Positions 20,121 to 33,721 are shown, counted from the stretch's first letter. The stretch: 64,000 nt of DNA from Helicoverpa zea (GCF_022581195.2 NC_061476.1:5130098-5194097); one strand, 5' to 3'. Numbers and translations: made by a program. The notes: generated by a model from the sequence alone, not told the origin.

Positions 20121-22235
20121 CATTGTCCTTTAATCAGCGTGTCTTATACAGATGTGTTATAGATATGTTTGTAAGATCCTGATATGATCGTATTAAAATT
20201 AATGATTTTGCTGTCTACTATTTCATCGATATTGTTTAATTAATAACTGACAATGTTACAGAGGGAAGTCGTACGTCTTATTTCAATGATAAATCCTGAT
20301 ATTTTCCCTTTTGTGAAAATCTTTAAGATCTTATATATTTGTACTCTTAATACTCTTATACTATATATTTGATATTATTACGGTCGGAAGATTGGAAGAC
20401 TGATAATATTCAGTCTACTGCTTTCGATGGCTGGTTACCAAGAAGTGACATTTCATCGAAACTAATATATCCCGACGTATGAATTACCACTGCCTATAAG
20501 ACAAAAGGTTACTTCAATAAATTATTTGTCTAGACTTAGTTATCTGACGTCATACAAAGACGGACTATAAATAGTTACTTTATAGTGTCAAGTAACACTT
20601 AAAATACTTAATGTAGAGCTCATTTTAACCCTTGTAGAACCCCAGTTAAGTGCTAACATTTTTTGGATGTTCCACCCATATTTGCCTAGACCTAGTTACA
20701 TTTAACCCCACTCAGTAATTCACGACAGTCTTATTTGTCAAGTAATTCCAGCAAGAGCTACTATTTACACGAACCTTTTTCGACAAATAGGGTCTTACGA
20801 ATTCCTGCCGTTAATATGGCCTGCCTGCGAAAATTTTGGGGGCTTTCGGGGTTCCTAAGTGTACGTATCAGGTATCCAGGGCATCGGAGGGGATGTAAGC
20901 ATGCTAGTGTATTAGGCTCGAAGCCAACACTGCACAATTACGAAGCTAATGGTTTCGGTGTATCGTCGGCAGATAAGCCCAATGGCGCCCAAATGGGACC
21001 GACGATAATAAGTTTTGAAGTACATGGTCCCGTGTATTAAAGGTTACTGTGATATAGTGGGGGATAATAGGGTTTGTTATTAAGATGTTTATTTTTTGTT
21101 GGAAGGTGTTTTTGCTTGATTTAATTATTGAGACCAAAACGTGTTATTTCACACGTAATGTGTCAATGTCAGTTTGAATGATTATTACCTACTTAAAGAG
21201 TGGTACTTAACTATGCCTTTCATTTGTATCAAACCATAAGTTGACGTGCTAAGACGTAATAAGAACATTTTAAGGGACTTCAAAGACATTTTAAGACGTT
21301 TTTACCTGTAAAAATCACGGGCTGCAAAACGATGATAGCTTTCTTATGATTGGTTTGACATTCACGAAAGTATGTAGGGAGGCGCAGATGACTGTATTGG
21401 AAAAATAGTCCTTATAAATAAGGGTGTAAGACATAATTTTGCTAAAATGCCAATAGCAAAAAAATCTGACGAAACTTGAATATTATGCAAAGGAAGGTCC
21501 CAAACAAATCTCTTGTCAATTTCCCAGCAATTTCAAACTGTCTACCGTCTTATAATTTAATTTTTTTTTCTCACCTAGTCGCCATGTTTTTTTGCGAATC
21601 CAATAACTCGCGTGAACGACTCGTAAGAATGAATCGGCTGTCTATGAACTTGTCAAATATTCAGTAAGTAGGGGGGAGAAAGGAGAGGGGAGTGGTAAAG
21701 TAGGCCAAGATCAATGCGAGCTGTGATTTGTTGACACTGATCTGCAAAAGTTTTAATATATGAATTCGTCGGTATTTTTCTTTGGATTTCTTTAGTTGTG
21801 AAATTATTATTATTTTTCTACGACACTTGGTTTTCTTTCACCTAATCTTAGTTGAAGCTAGGTAACAGAATTCAATATCGATTGCGTTTTTTATTCTAAG
21901 CTGAACAAAAAAAAAACAATTAAAATTCGAGTTTTTCTTGCTTACTCTACATGAAGTATTTCGGTGGCGTACATACAGTTTATTTTGTATGCGATACATT
22001 CTATTTTATATGGTTCCTTTTGCTATGAATTTATTTATTTTTTTTGGCAATTTGTTATTCAATACATAGTGAGCTTACTAATGTTCTTATTAATACTTTA
22101 GAATGCTTTAGATATACTTAAGACCGATATTAGAAAAATTTACTACGCCTAAAAGAAGTACCTAGTTAGAGAAAGCCTGGTTAATTTTTTCCGAGATTTA
22201 ATTACTGTCTTATACTTTATATCGTGGCTAAGTCC
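20121..22235. other. Unassigned DNA
   Basis: Contains a 100-codon plus-strand ORF frame (20735-21040) in slightly GC-richer DNA (20810-21020) with no family I recognise; not called. The remainder is AT-rich. Confidence 0.4.
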
Positions 22236-22238
22236 TAT

Positions 22239-22375
22239 AAGTCGATCGAGCATAAAGAAAAGCAACACTTGGCGTGGTCCGTTCATTGATGGGTGACCAT
22301 CTTGGCATGACGACTTTCTCCGTCATTCGAAAGGCACGTTACATTTTTGATAGTCGTTACCGGTAATCAGAACCC
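22239..22375 (+). repeat. SINE with 5S rRNA-derived head
   Basis: The stretch AAAGCAACACTTGGCGTGGT then CC GTTCATTGATGGGTGACCAT resembles the 3' half of 5S rRNA (AAGCAAC...GGTCAGTAC-TGGATGGGTGACC). It continues into GACTTTCTCCGTCATTCGAA, corresponding to the GTTCTTCCGTGTTTCAGAAG body of the copy at 22765. Thus the widespread repeat family here appears to be a SINE3-type element. The internal promoter would come from 5S box C, which partly survives. Confidence 0.65.
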
Positions 22376-22684
22376 AGAAAATTACAACTAAGTAGTCTTA
22401 CCTATTTTTTCCTTGTATATTTTTCACAATGATCCTACCTACACAATGATTACACAATCCTTGCTGATTTTGCGTGGGAATGCTCGCAGAATTCAGGACA
22501 TTACAAATCGATAGTGTATAAATAGAAAGGCGTTAATTGTCAACAATCCACTTAATTAGTTGTTGGAGCTTTTATTCATGTTGTGTTACGACTGTTTTTA
22601 TGTCATTGGCAATGAAATTGGCTTCAATTAGAATGGATATTACCTTCCTAAATTTTCACTATATACATGTAAGGATCGGGAAGT

Positions 22685-22735
22685 GTGGAAGCGAGATGGG
22701 GAGGCCTTTGCACAGCAGTGGGACAGTATAGGATA
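22685..22735 (+). repeat. LINE-type tail motif (GGGGAGGCCTTTGCACAGCA)
   Basis: Short fragment ending CAGTGGGACAGTATAGG, the same end motif as at 15833 and 34541. Confidence 0.55.
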
Positions 22736-22764
22736 GTAATAATAATAAACATGTTGTAAACCAA

Positions 22765-22974
22765 CTTGTCATGACAAGTTCTTCCGTGTTTCAGAAGGCA
22801 CGATAAATTGGTTGGTCCCGGCTGTCATCTTTGGCAGCCATCAGTCTTTTGATTGCCCAGGTAACTGAGTTGAGGAGGCCAGAAGGCAGTCGCTCGATGT
22901 GATACACTGATACTCAGCTGCATCCCGTTAGACTGGAAGCTGACCCATATAGTTGGGAAAAGGCTAGGCAGATG
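22765..22974 (+). mobile_element. 5S-derived SINE family, 210-bp copy with 14-bp target duplication
   Basis: Flanked by exact ATGTTGTAAACCAA duplications (22751-22764 and 22975-22988), so the borders are firm. Starts CTTGTCATGAC, just inside the position where the 5S-like head ends in 22239-22300, then CCGTGTTTCAGAAGGCACGA, GGTCCCGGCTGTCAT, GGTAACTGAGTTGAGGAGGC, CTGGAAGCTGACCC and a GATGATG tail. The long variable duplication and the missing head point to target-primed integration by a LINE with 5' truncation. Confidence 0.8.
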
Positions 22975-22988
22975 ATGTTGTAAACCAA

Positions 22989-24437
22989 ACTAGCTACCAC
23001 AAGCGGCTTTACAAGCGTGGTATGTTGATAAAAAAGCCTGTGTCAGCTATTTCCATAAAATAAAACATGAAACTTGGTCAACCTATCAGAACGTGAAGAA
23101 GTATTAAACATGAATATACATAGTATGTACACAGTCAAAAAGTTTCTCTTTTACAATGTTAGTACCTTTTCATGTTAGTTTATGTCCTTAGCCGTGTCTG
23201 TCTGTTTGTTTGCACTTTTCAGTTACTACAAGTAGTACAAAAACAGCCAGTCATTCCTCGTATTTACGAGTAAAATTATAAATGTGACAAAGTTATTGGT
23301 CAGGTTTTTAAAGAATCTTTCCGTATTTCCTCTTTAAGGATAGAAATCTTTAGACTATTTATCGAGGAAAGCTAAAGATACATATTGTCTGTATACACTG
23401 AATAGTACCTACTGAACATAAGTGTAACCACAGACAAGCAGCTACTAAAAAAACCACTACACAAACCACAGAAAAAAAATGGAACAGTCACACAAAAATA
23501 GCATTCAAATATCAGCGAAAAGTGTCGCATCCAGCAACGCTTCCACACTATTGCATTACCAATTGCAAATCACAAGCACCATTTAACTACTGATAACACT
23601 GACGTATCTATTTAGTTAAATGCTCATGATTAATTCATAGCGATCGAGCGAAGCCGACGGCAACAGTATGTATTATTGAACGCGTGAGAACCAACGGACG
23701 GATTGCGAACGTTATGTAATATTCATAGGGACTCTATAGTTAATAACGTTTTTGCTACTGGTTTTTCCGTTTTTAGTGGAGTTTTTTTTTTTTTGCTTTT
23801 TTGGAGTCTAGGAAATTGGGTTTTGGTAGGAGTGTTTAGTTGTCTTTGAGAATTTGTATGTTAGGTGATACTGAAACGTTTTTATCTGAGTACGTTTTTG
23901 TATGAGCCTCTTTTTTGAAGGTTGAAGTCATCATTTACAAGCTTTTATTTAACTTGCAATGTATGTATGTATGTATGTAACTATGTGTGTTCGGGTGGAA
24001 TTTTACAACTCAATTTAAGCTATGTGACGTCATCCTAAATCCAACATGGCTAAATATACAAGATGGCGGACTAGTTATTTTTAAAGTACCTATACAATAC
24101 GGGTATCAAATGAAAGGGATTGACTAGTAGAACACATTGCACTTTACAAAATAAAAATCCAAGATAGCCACCGCTACAAAATGGTGAATAACCTATTTTT
24201 TTCAACCCCATCCATATGAGTATCCAATGACAGGCAAGTAGAATAAAGTGCACTTTACCAAATCAAAACTAAAAAGTATAAAATAAATTGAGGTAAAAAA
24301 ATCTTTAAAAACAAGCTTTTATTTAAATGCGCTAAAAATAAAAAAATACCCTTTTACTGTAACTTTACTGATTTGTGTTTTAAAAGATTGTCGCGATTTT
24401 ACTAAGTAAATACGAGTACTTAAATCTCGCGACAAGC
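22989..24437. other. Unassigned AT-rich DNA with simple repeats
   Basis: A (TATG)n run lies at 23959-23980. A Helitron-like trace (AAAGAATCTTTCCG to TATTTATCGAGGAAAGCTA) is at 23310-23380. The stretch 24060-24260 repeats short 'CAAAATGG/ATATACAAGATGG' text. No gene. Confidence 0.45.
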
Positions 24438-24545
24438 TTTTAACGACCTCAAAAATCATCAAATTACCCCTTCCACGTAGACCTTTTATGTACCAGGGCC
24501 ACGGTAACTCTTTGGAACAATCCCGCAGCCCCGGCAGGAACTGAA
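24438..24545 (-). repeat. R1-like LINE 3' region fragment
   Basis: AACGACCTCAAAAATCATCA then AATTACCCCTTCC matches the 3' UTR at 15268-15300; after a deletion it continues with GGCCACGGTAACTCTTTGGA and CCCGCAGCCCCGGCAGG, also found at 35572-35640 and 56400-56440. Confidence 0.6.
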
Positions 24546-26432
24546 TGCATCTGAGTTCCACTGTTTTACAGTAAGTAACTAACTGCCTGTTGATCTGATG
24601 TTCATAAATCTTGTTGAAGAAATCTAACTCATAACACTGCCTGATTATAAAAAGATTTTACAGTAATTAAGATTAACAATGTTTTAAACATTAAACGGTA
24701 TGTACTTGGAATAAAAAAATACCTTCCAATTCGTATTTCATTGCGTAAATACACATTACTAGCACCGTAATTTTAATTCGTAGATTCAAACGGTAACATA
24801 TGCTGTCATTCACAGAACATAATAAGTGTTCTGACAGGGTTGGGCCATAACGTAGGCGGGACTGGAAATACCAGGTTTTGTACTCCAAGAATGTCGCTAG
24901 GGGTGTTATTATTATAAGTACGGATAAGTGTAGAATAGGAGTCACAAGCGACCGTTAAAAATATACGTCAAGCGCCATTTTGTTCTTTTTTTTGTGGGGA
25001 AGATATTTTACCTACGTGTGAAGTAATGTTAGGTAAAAGATCAAACTGTAATGTTTTTAATTTTTAGAAACGAAAAATATTTTTGTAGCTGACATTGAAC
25101 TTGTTTGTATATCATTTAATATCCAAAGAATAAAATATACAGTTCAAATCCTGATATCGTGACCTTTCAGCTACCCATTTAGAGTATTTAAACTTGTTTC
25201 AGTTTTAAGCCTTCATTGATAAAATATTCTCTATTTCTCTTTATTCAGTTATTTTAAGATTTCAATTGTCAAAGGTTTTATGAAGAAATGATTCTTCAAG
25301 GCTTGTTGTAGTAATATTTTAAACCTGAAGCGACGAGGTTCAATTATTGACAAAATTTTAGGATGAACCAGGAGTTTCAAGTATCACCTAATGCAGTCTA
25401 AACTTATGCTTATATAGTAGTGCGTAGTCCTATAATTTTTCCCATTCTAGTCCACTACCATCCCATCATAATAGTCCAAGTAGTTATCTACCATAGTTAG
25501 CAATAATCTAAAACAAACACCATGGATTGTCCTTAGGTACATTTCTATGTATACAGGGATAATCGTCGTTGATACTTCACCATTTCATCGTAGTTTCAAA
25601 AAGGCTTCAGCGTGTTGGGTTAAACGAATAAAATAGTAGATCAACTCTAGTTTATTAACTGATTAATATATAACGTAGCCTAAAATCTTCCATCAAAATT
25701 AAAACAGTACTGGATCAGTCTAGCTTTACTATCCACGGTGAAAATTTAATACAACTCTGTCACGACCCTTTGTTCTAAGGCGGATCCAATCTATTCGTAT
25801 AAATGGCAGATCCATTTGAACAAATCGGATCAACTGTTTAGGCCGTCCGAAGTGTTTTGTCCCATGTTCAAATAAAACTGCCTTTTTTGGCCTGATTTTT
25901 GGACCTCGGAGGACAAAAGATACACAAGTATTTTTGGGTTGAGATACAAGTATATTGTTGGGTTAAAAATAAAGAAAAGGTTTGTTGTTGTAACAGTTTT
26001 GCCAACTATATGGTAAGGGTAATTTTCAAGTCATAAATCAGAATGAAGATACCTAAGTGATAGTACGCACATTACAAAGATCAAGTATTTACTCTGTATC
26101 AGAACAACTGAAAACTTTGTTTTGGTTGGAATCAATTAAAAAAATATACCATCGGGTAATGTCCGACTGTTTAGTCTTGTGAAAATAACAAAATACCTAA
26201 TGTTCAACAGTTCAACACATTTTCACCTAAAGTCATGACTATATTGGGTCATTATTTTACCAACGAAATACGACTGCAATTCACATTTCACAATTTCCGA
26301 TCCCCAATTATAAATATAAAACATGCAACAATTTAATCACCAGTTAAACTAACATATGTGTTTAAAATTGACATTATTTGTTAAGGTTAACAACAGTTGC
26401 TATCGTCACGGTGGGTAACTAACTACTAGTTA
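24546..26432. other. Unassigned AT-rich DNA
   Basis: No supported gene or repeat boundary. Confidence 0.5.
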
Positions 26433-26714
26433 AAAACCGGCCAAGTGCGAGTCTGAATCGCGCACGAAGGGTTCTGTACCATTATTTAGAAAATGAGCAA
26501 AAAAAACACGTTTGTTGCATGGGAGCCCCACAAAATATTTATTTTATTCTAGTTTTCAGTATTTGTTGTTATAGCGGCAATAGAAATACATCATCTGTGA
26601 AAATTTCAACTCTCTAACTACCACGGTTCGTGAGATACAGCCTGGCGACAGACGGACGGAGGAGCGAAAACAATAGGGTCCCGTTTTACTCTTTGGGTAC
26701 GGAATCCGAAAAAC
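26433..26714 (+). repeat. Dispersed repeat starting ACCGGCCAAGTGCGAGTC, 282-bp copy
   Basis: Opening AAAAACCGGCCAAGTGCGAG and closing TTGGGTACGGAATCCGAAAA match 8728-9297, with a shorter interior. The end carries the inverted pair GGGTCCCGTTTTACTC / GGGTACGGAATCC. No ORF. Confidence 0.7.
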
Positions 26715-27644
26715 TAACGTTACTTTTAAAAAAACTCCATTAGTGGTTAGAATGTCGTTTGAAGGTCGGACGGGAACGTTTCGTTCGGAAAAAAGGACTA
26801 TTTTGTATTTTTTTTCTTTTGTTTAATAAATGACGAGCGTGGGAGAAAAAGATTGGCTTCACTTATAACAGTTTAACATAAATTGTAATAAATAGTTGAT
26901 ATTGATACCTACGGTGTTCTTATATTTATCAATAAAACATTATTTTTATTTACCTTTGACTTTCCGATGTAATATCATAAATGCAATTAATTTTATCTCT
27001 CTATCCTGAAGGATGTCACGATTAAACGGCAAAACTATTTTTGATTTTATAGAGACCTGTTTCAAACGGTTGTTTAAAAACTTTTGCGCTCCGCTCCGCT
27101 GGTGAAGCCTTAGCCTTATATGTAAGGTCGATAGTATTGCTAGAAAAGCTTCCCTTTGCGATGATCTTTTTCGCAGAATTCTAACACCTAGTTTGAATAC
27201 AAATTTTATCCCCCTATTGATATGATACGAACGTTACTTGGAATTTAAATACAAGTAAATTCGCAATACTGAAACAAAAGGAACACCAGAATAATATCCA
27301 GCTTTTCTAGCACATAAGACTATTCATAATTCTATTAGGAAAATAGCGCTTAATTTTATGACGTCATTTGTTACCTTTTTAAAATTTTTTATTTGTTTGT
27401 ATGTGTACCTAAAAAAACTTTATTTTTCTTTTGCATGCCGTAAGGTAGAATGTGTTGGAACTATGCATAAATTTAACATCTCATTTTGTACCCATATTCG
27501 CTGCAAAATAAACGATTTGATTTGATTTGATTTGAAAAAATGACGTTATTACCTTGAAAGATTATTATGACGTAACCTGTGTCGATTCTCTTGCACTCTT
27601 GCACTTGCTCTTGCAAGTTTGGCGTGCTGTGTGTAAAAAAAATA
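26715..27644. other. Unassigned AT-rich DNA
   Basis: Contains a short (GATTT)n run at 27513-27533. No gene. Confidence 0.5.
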
Positions 27645-27871
27645 TCATCATCATCTAGCCTAGCCTTTATTCAACTATGTTGGGTTGGCTTTCAGTCTAA
27701 TCGGATGCAGCTGAGGACCAGTGTTGTACAAGGAGCGACTGCCTCTCTGATCTCTTCAACCCAGTTACCCGGGCAACCCAACACCCCTAGGTAAAACTGG
27801 TTGACAGACTTGCTGCCAAAGATGTTCAAATCACAGCCGGGACCTACAGTTTATCGTATCCTCCGAAACTC
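27645..27871 (-). mobile_element. 5S-derived SINE family, 227-bp copy
   Basis: Minus-strand copy: (GAT)n tail, GCCTTTATTCAACTATGTTG tail region, then the conserved body up to CGAGTTTCGGAGGATACGAT. Flanks GTGTAAAAAAAATA (27631-27644) and GTGTAAATAAATA (27872-27884) are an approximate target duplication. It carries an extra segment (CTGTGATTTGAACATCTTTG then GCAGCAAGTCTGTCAACCAG) that the copy at 22765 has largely lost. Confidence 0.75.
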
Positions 27872-27884
27872 GTGTAAATAAATA

Positions 27885-28735
27885 ACTAACTATGCGAACT
27901 TAAAAAAATATGAACAAAAGTCTTATAGCATGTTCTACTTGAAGATTAAGTTTATGATCAATTTTTTACGCCACTAAGTTACTAAAAATAAAGCAACGCG
28001 TTATAAGACACTATTCAACATGGCGATAACCCGCTATAAAAATAACATTTTATATCGAGAAAAAAAGTGTTATCCGTAGTTGTAGAACATCACTAGACAG
28101 AGAGGTAACAGTAATCCAAGTATGGGAAAGCCGCGGTAAAGGTAAAGGTACTATGTTTGACACTGGTTTACATACATATAGTTAATATATTTGGCGCTTT
28201 AGATCCAGTGTAATTTGCCGGTTCAATTGTTTTTCGGTCTTTAAATGTCCGGAGGCATCATAAATAACCTGAACCTTAAAAAAGTCTGAATTCGCCACCT
28301 AACATTTAGCACATAGGTATGGAGATTGAAACATAGCTTGTGCTTAGCAATGGGACAGCAAAAATGCTGGTGAAGATAATAACACAAATTACTCAGCTGC
28401 GTCTATCTTTTGATTCGTCTTTCTGTCTATCTGTGTGCGATAAATGCAAAACTTACTAAACGGACATTAGGCAAAGAGATCCACTAGTAAATAAATATAC
28501 ATAACTGGAAACCTTTAATATATTTAGATGATAATTTACTTGAATAACCACCACTACCACGCAATATTGCCTGTCCATAACACTCTTTCATTTTATAAAA
28601 AAACCCAAAAGGATAGTAACGTGATACTCCTAAGAATCTTCCTCAAAGATCGGGTTACGCAAAATGAGTTTATCGAACCTTTACTCTTTAGCACGAGTAA
28701 GTAATGTATTGTTATTATTCAGGTATCATTAATGT
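27885..28735. other. Unassigned AT-rich DNA
   Basis: No gene or clear repeat. Confidence 0.5.
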
Positions 28736-28739
28736 CAGC

Positions 28740-28990
28740 CTTTTTATTGTCCAACTACAGGGCACAGACCTCTTCTTATACAGAGAAGGGATGAGCATTA
28801 ATCACCCGCTTGCTTATGGCAGATTTCAGACTTTAAACTCCAGGTTTTTTCAAAATGTTTTCCTTCAACTTTATATCGTCATTGGTGTCCAAGATTATAC
28901 TTAGAAAAGACTACTCGTAACGACTGCCAAAGATGCTCAAATGACAGCCAGGACCTACAGTTTATCGTGCCTTCAGAAACACGGGCATTG
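28740..28990. repeat. Composite repeat debris
   Basis: Left part (ACAGGGCACAGACCTCTTCT, GATTTCAGACTTTAAACTCC) resembles 59835-59930. Right part (28924-28985) is the body of the 5S-derived SINE in minus orientation (ACTGCCAAAGATGCTCAAAT, GGACCTACAGTTTATCGTGC). Confidence 0.55.
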
Positions 28991-31900
28991 ATGTCCAAGA
29001 TATACATAGAAACTACGTAGGTACAAATTTAAAAAACTTGCATTGGTACTTGGCCTGACCTGAAGTAGATCTCACTGAGAGGTTGGTACTTTAAATACTA
29101 GGCTATACTTTATTCAGGTATACCTACCATAATTATGAGCCTCTGCCAAAAAATAGGTACTAAATCCAGTCGAGCTCTCCAACATTTACTAAGCCAATTA
29201 CCCTTGCCAAGTACGACTTCTGCCAAATATATTTTGTACAGTACTTTGTGAGTTCACGCGGAAAATGAAAACTATATAAAACTGTACTGGGCCGTCGTCA
29301 AATATTGGAGCATCTGCTATCAAAACTTTACTCGATCCTCGGGGACAAGGATGAACCAATAATGGAATCGACATTTATTTTTACAAGTCTCTTTTAAAAT
29401 AATAAAAAATAAATTAAGTGGTTAGTAAAAGATTTTTTAACATAAATAATTGAAACGTTATTTTTGCTGATTTTTAATTTGGAATTGTATAATGAAATGG
29501 CAATTTGTAGTAAAAACAAACTCGAAGGTTCTACTTTTAAGTGCGTCCCACCGGATTCCAGCGAAAAATTTTATATGAATGGAGGGAGGTGAAATGTTAA
29601 GGATAACATAATTATGTACGTCTAGCCATCTTTTCTCGACCTCCTTTATTGTATGAAAAGGCGCAGATATGTATTCCTTGAATAGAAAAGTTCATGACCC
29701 CGCTTGAAATCAGGGAATTCTTTGCCCATTGTTCGTAAACTATGGCCTTTTCAAATGTTAATTCGGATTCCAGAATTTAACAAGAAACCTTTTACTTTTA
29801 ATATTTTTAAAGTAAGATGAGGCAGGTGTTCTCTTTTTTAAATATTAACTTGAAATGAAAAAAGATTTTATGATTTTTGTTGGAAATTTAAAAAAAGAAA
29901 CTGGCTTCAATAATGTACTACTACCTATACAGAAAACTGCATCAAAATCTATTGAGCCAAGCGTGAGATAATCGCGCGCAAACAAACATACAGGTCAAAC
30001 TGAGGACCTCCTTTTTTTGAAGTCGGTATTTTTTTAAATTAAAAATCTCAGCAGTTCATAAGCTCCTTTATTTTTACTATACTCTAAGCCGTATCCAGTA
30101 TATTCCTAAATCCTTGCCAACAGTACACGTGGGCCTAGTTCGACCAGTTATTGCGTTCAGCATCGCGACAATTTTTTGCGACTTTTTCCCGTTATAACAC
30201 CGACACAGATCGTATAACTATAACCAAGTCATTTAGGTTTCTTTTTCTGCCCTTTTCTATGTGAAAATGAAATTGTTTGTATCTGTAGTTGTGCCTTTTG
30301 GCCTATTTCCACCTATTCTGCGTTGGGCGGCTCTGCTATTGTCGAAAGGGCAGCGTTTAATTTGGGAGGATCTTGTTAACTTATTTATGAATCTGTTTTA
30401 AAGTTTAGACGTTATATAGTTATATAGTTTGATATTTAGAGGCCCTGTTATTGATCTGCTTATACTTTGATAATATCTAGTTCTTCGCTAAGTTTAATTT
30501 GCTATCTTTAGCTTTAAGCAACGCATACTTTAATGTCTTTAATGTCTTGTCATAGAAGGTGATAGTCCTTGAAGAGTATAAATAATATAATGGACGTCTA
30601 TATGTTGTGGATTCGCCCACTACACCCTTTCAATGTGAGGAAAAAATCATATTATGACGGAACCAGAGCAGGGTTTTTTTATTAAAAGAGGTCCGATAAA
30701 CTTACTACGGACATAATGTTTAGATAAACATTGGGTTTTTGTCCGTAATCAAAAAATTATTCATTCATGATAAATAAATATGACACCAAACCTTTTATTT
30801 GAACACACATCTGTCTAAATATTATCTTACTAAACTTTGCAAAACACAGGATTAGGTACTCATAATTCCGTATTTTCGTTCCCCTATCAACGCAATATAA
30901 TTCTACTTATATTAACTGAATCCCCTTGTTTTCCCATCTACAATATTTTATTACCAAAATAGCTATCAATTTTGACAAATTCGATTACATTGCCCGAATA
31001 ATCCCGCCGAAACTGATAATTTAATAACCGTCGGCGCCATTTTGATTGCGTTTGACAGATAGATGGAGCCACTAGTAGAGTATTTACGCGTTTCGACGTG
31101 AGAAATGTTCTTCGTAATGATATTGGAAGTTATGTCAAGTTTTGTATGTATCTATTTTATATTGTACGTCAGAATGGTTTTAATCGGGTAGTTAAGAATA
31201 TGGTTTGACTTTTAGTTTTTTAGTTTTGGACACATGCTTATTTTATTATAATAAGTTGTTAATCCTTCACTACTAGGCAAAGTACTTTGTCTCAAAAACT
31301 GTGCATGAAGTAGTTTTTCAAGTATATTTTAACGGCAAGCAATAGTCGAAAATATTTATAACTTAGAGAAACTTGTAAATATAAGAAAAGTGTGCTTGAT
31401 TTTTAGTGACAATCGTACTTTTACTGAAAATGATTGGGAAAAAACTTAAAACTTTTCTAAAATCGGCAGTATATCTTACAGCTGGTAATTTTCCTCTCCT
31501 AACTTTGACATATCAAATTAATTTTCCTAGCATTATTCAAAAGCGTCAATCAAAAAAGGTTGATAGAATAAGTTGGTCTGTACTTGGAGGGCCGATGAGA
31601 GGTTGCTTGGATGTAATAAATCATGTGCTAGCCCTTGTCAGATAGTAAGTATGTACGTAAACTTCACTATGTTTGTTCATATTGTATACACAGTAATTTG
31701 TTAAGTGTTTTTCACTTGTTTTTCGGGGAAAATTTGGGTATGGCAATGTATTGGACTTTGTATGGAATAAGTTGGTGTATTTTAATTTATAACTACTAAT
31801 ATTACAAAGGTGAAGTGAGTTTGTTAGTTTCTCCGCGTTAATATCAGATACTACTGGATCTATTTCTAAAATTCTTCCAGTGTTAGAGTGCCCATTTTTG

Positions 31901-32190
31901 AGATGTTTTTTATCCGACTTCACCGAGTACTTTAAAGTACATATTAGTATGGATTTACGGGGTTGTGAAATACTCTATAATTTTAGATACATAAATCAGG
32001 TGCAGTTACCACCATAGTCTGATTAAAACCGCAACTGTATGCCCACACAACAAAATTAAACCTCGCAGCTTTTTTTCTCTCGATCAATTTCACAGAAACA
32101 ACATAACCAGGGGGAACCTTATAACCACAAGTAACCATCTGAGACCCACCCACGTTTCTCAAAATTCTAATATGGCTGAACCACGGAGTA
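28991..32190. other. Unassigned AT-rich DNA
   Basis: More than 3 kb with no supported gene. The fragment of the ACCGACTTCAAA repeat at 29990-30040 is the only repeat recognised. A GC-richer patch with GTCGGCGCCATTTTGATTGC lies at 31029-31060 but has no defined role. Confidence 0.45.
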
Positions 32191-32196
32191 AGGAAA

Positions 32197-32456
32197 TATG
32201 AGCGGAGATGCCATAGTACAGGTAGGTCACGCGCCTTCTTCTAGGTCAAATTCGTAAGGCATGACCAAAACGATCAGTTCCGAGTGAACTGACTAGGAGT
32301 TCGGGTTCTTTGAGACATTTGTCAACGATTTTTGGTATTACGAAAAATTGTCTTGTCCAAAGAAGGCGTATAAGAGCTGAAACAGAAACGTTCCTCGTAT
32401 CCCGCATTTTGGAGCGCTACTTAGTAGATTTTTCTCTATGGCACCTCCGTTAGTCA
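32197..32456. mobile_element. MITE family D, 260-bp copy
   Basis: Imperfect inverted ends (ATGAGCGGAGATGCCATAG on the left, CTATGGCACCTCCGTTAGTC on the right). The interior matches a second copy at 56728-57366 over its whole length, in the same orientation, with many substitutions, so both are old. Confidence 0.6.
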
Positions 32457-33721
32457 TTTTGTTCTCCATGGGCTGAACAATATAAATTTAATGCAACTAC
32501 CATACAATATGTCGTAATGAAAAATAAACATAGGCTGAGTTGATTTAGGTTCAGAACAAACATATAATAGTGAGTGGCTACCCTTAGATTAGATGAGGGT
32601 TCGCTTTTGTTGACCTTGCTAGAAGGGGGATTTAACTGCATTTAGTACATTGCATTACGGTCCTGTAGTTTTGATTTTTATTCGGGTGCAGTCAATTTCT
32701 TGGTCGGCAGAGTTTTTAGCGTTCATGCGAAAATTTGTGGTGCGATTCTGATGAAATTTGCTATGGTGTTTGGCAAAGGAAAAAGGATATTTTGCGTTTA
32801 CGTGTTTGTTATATTTTTTAACAGTTTCTGGGGTACAAACGAAGTGAACCTAGTTCGAATATTATGTTTAAATTAATTTCATAATGTTGAGCAAATATCC
32901 TAAAGTTTGAAGTTTTCAAATTAGTGCTAGATAGAAGTTTAACGTATAATCGCACGATGCTTTCCAAATATTCGATAAGTGGTTTGGTTTCAACCAGTTT
33001 CTATCTAGTAGAGTATTTACCTTATTTTGTAGATGATACACCGAAAAGTCTTTTGTGGTTCGATAGCAACTTTATTGCACAAGTTTATATTGGAAAATTC
33101 ACCATAAGAAAAAAATATAATATTGTATGTTTTAGAATCCACACTAGATTAGACTGAACTTTGTCAAAAAGTTAATAAGCATTAGATCTCACGATCATTT
33201 TACTGTCCTATTGAAGATAACAAGTCTCTTCTAGCAAAGATAATAATTTATGATCATTGATCACCACACTTACTCAAGGCTTATTGTCGATTTCTATCTT
33301 TATTTCATCATCCAAACTAGTCTAGCAAAATAAATAGATTTGCTTACGGACGGTCAGTAATCGTTATTAAAATAATTTTCATTACTCAATTATGACTAAA
33401 ATCAAGTAGTACTTACAAAATAAATCAGGTTTTACAAAAACTGGTTAACCCAAAACAGGTATGCTCCGTGCTATTCGCTGAAACCCGACTTTAATTCTCC
33501 TAAATCTTGGGGACCCGAATTTTATTGGACTTTTTAATTAATCCACTTAAAAGGCGGTTTTATTTGGCTATATTGTAGAAATGGAAGCTATTACGGCCGT
33601 GTTTTAAAATTGCCTACTACAATTCTAGATATGTATTTGTCTCTTGAATGTCCCATTACACTATCAGATTTTTTATGAAGATGAATTTTATCCCATACCA
33701 ACAAAATAAATACTACTAATA
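32457..33721. other. Unassigned AT-rich DNA
   Basis: No supported gene or repeat. Confidence 0.5.

Noticed and set aside
19905..20123. 72-codon minus-strand ORF across the tandem array
   Set aside because: Arises from the 147-bp repeat; the frame is not kept across units.
20735..21040. 101-codon plus-strand ORF in slightly GC-richer DNA
   Set aside because: No recognisable domain, no signal peptide or splice context; could be chance.
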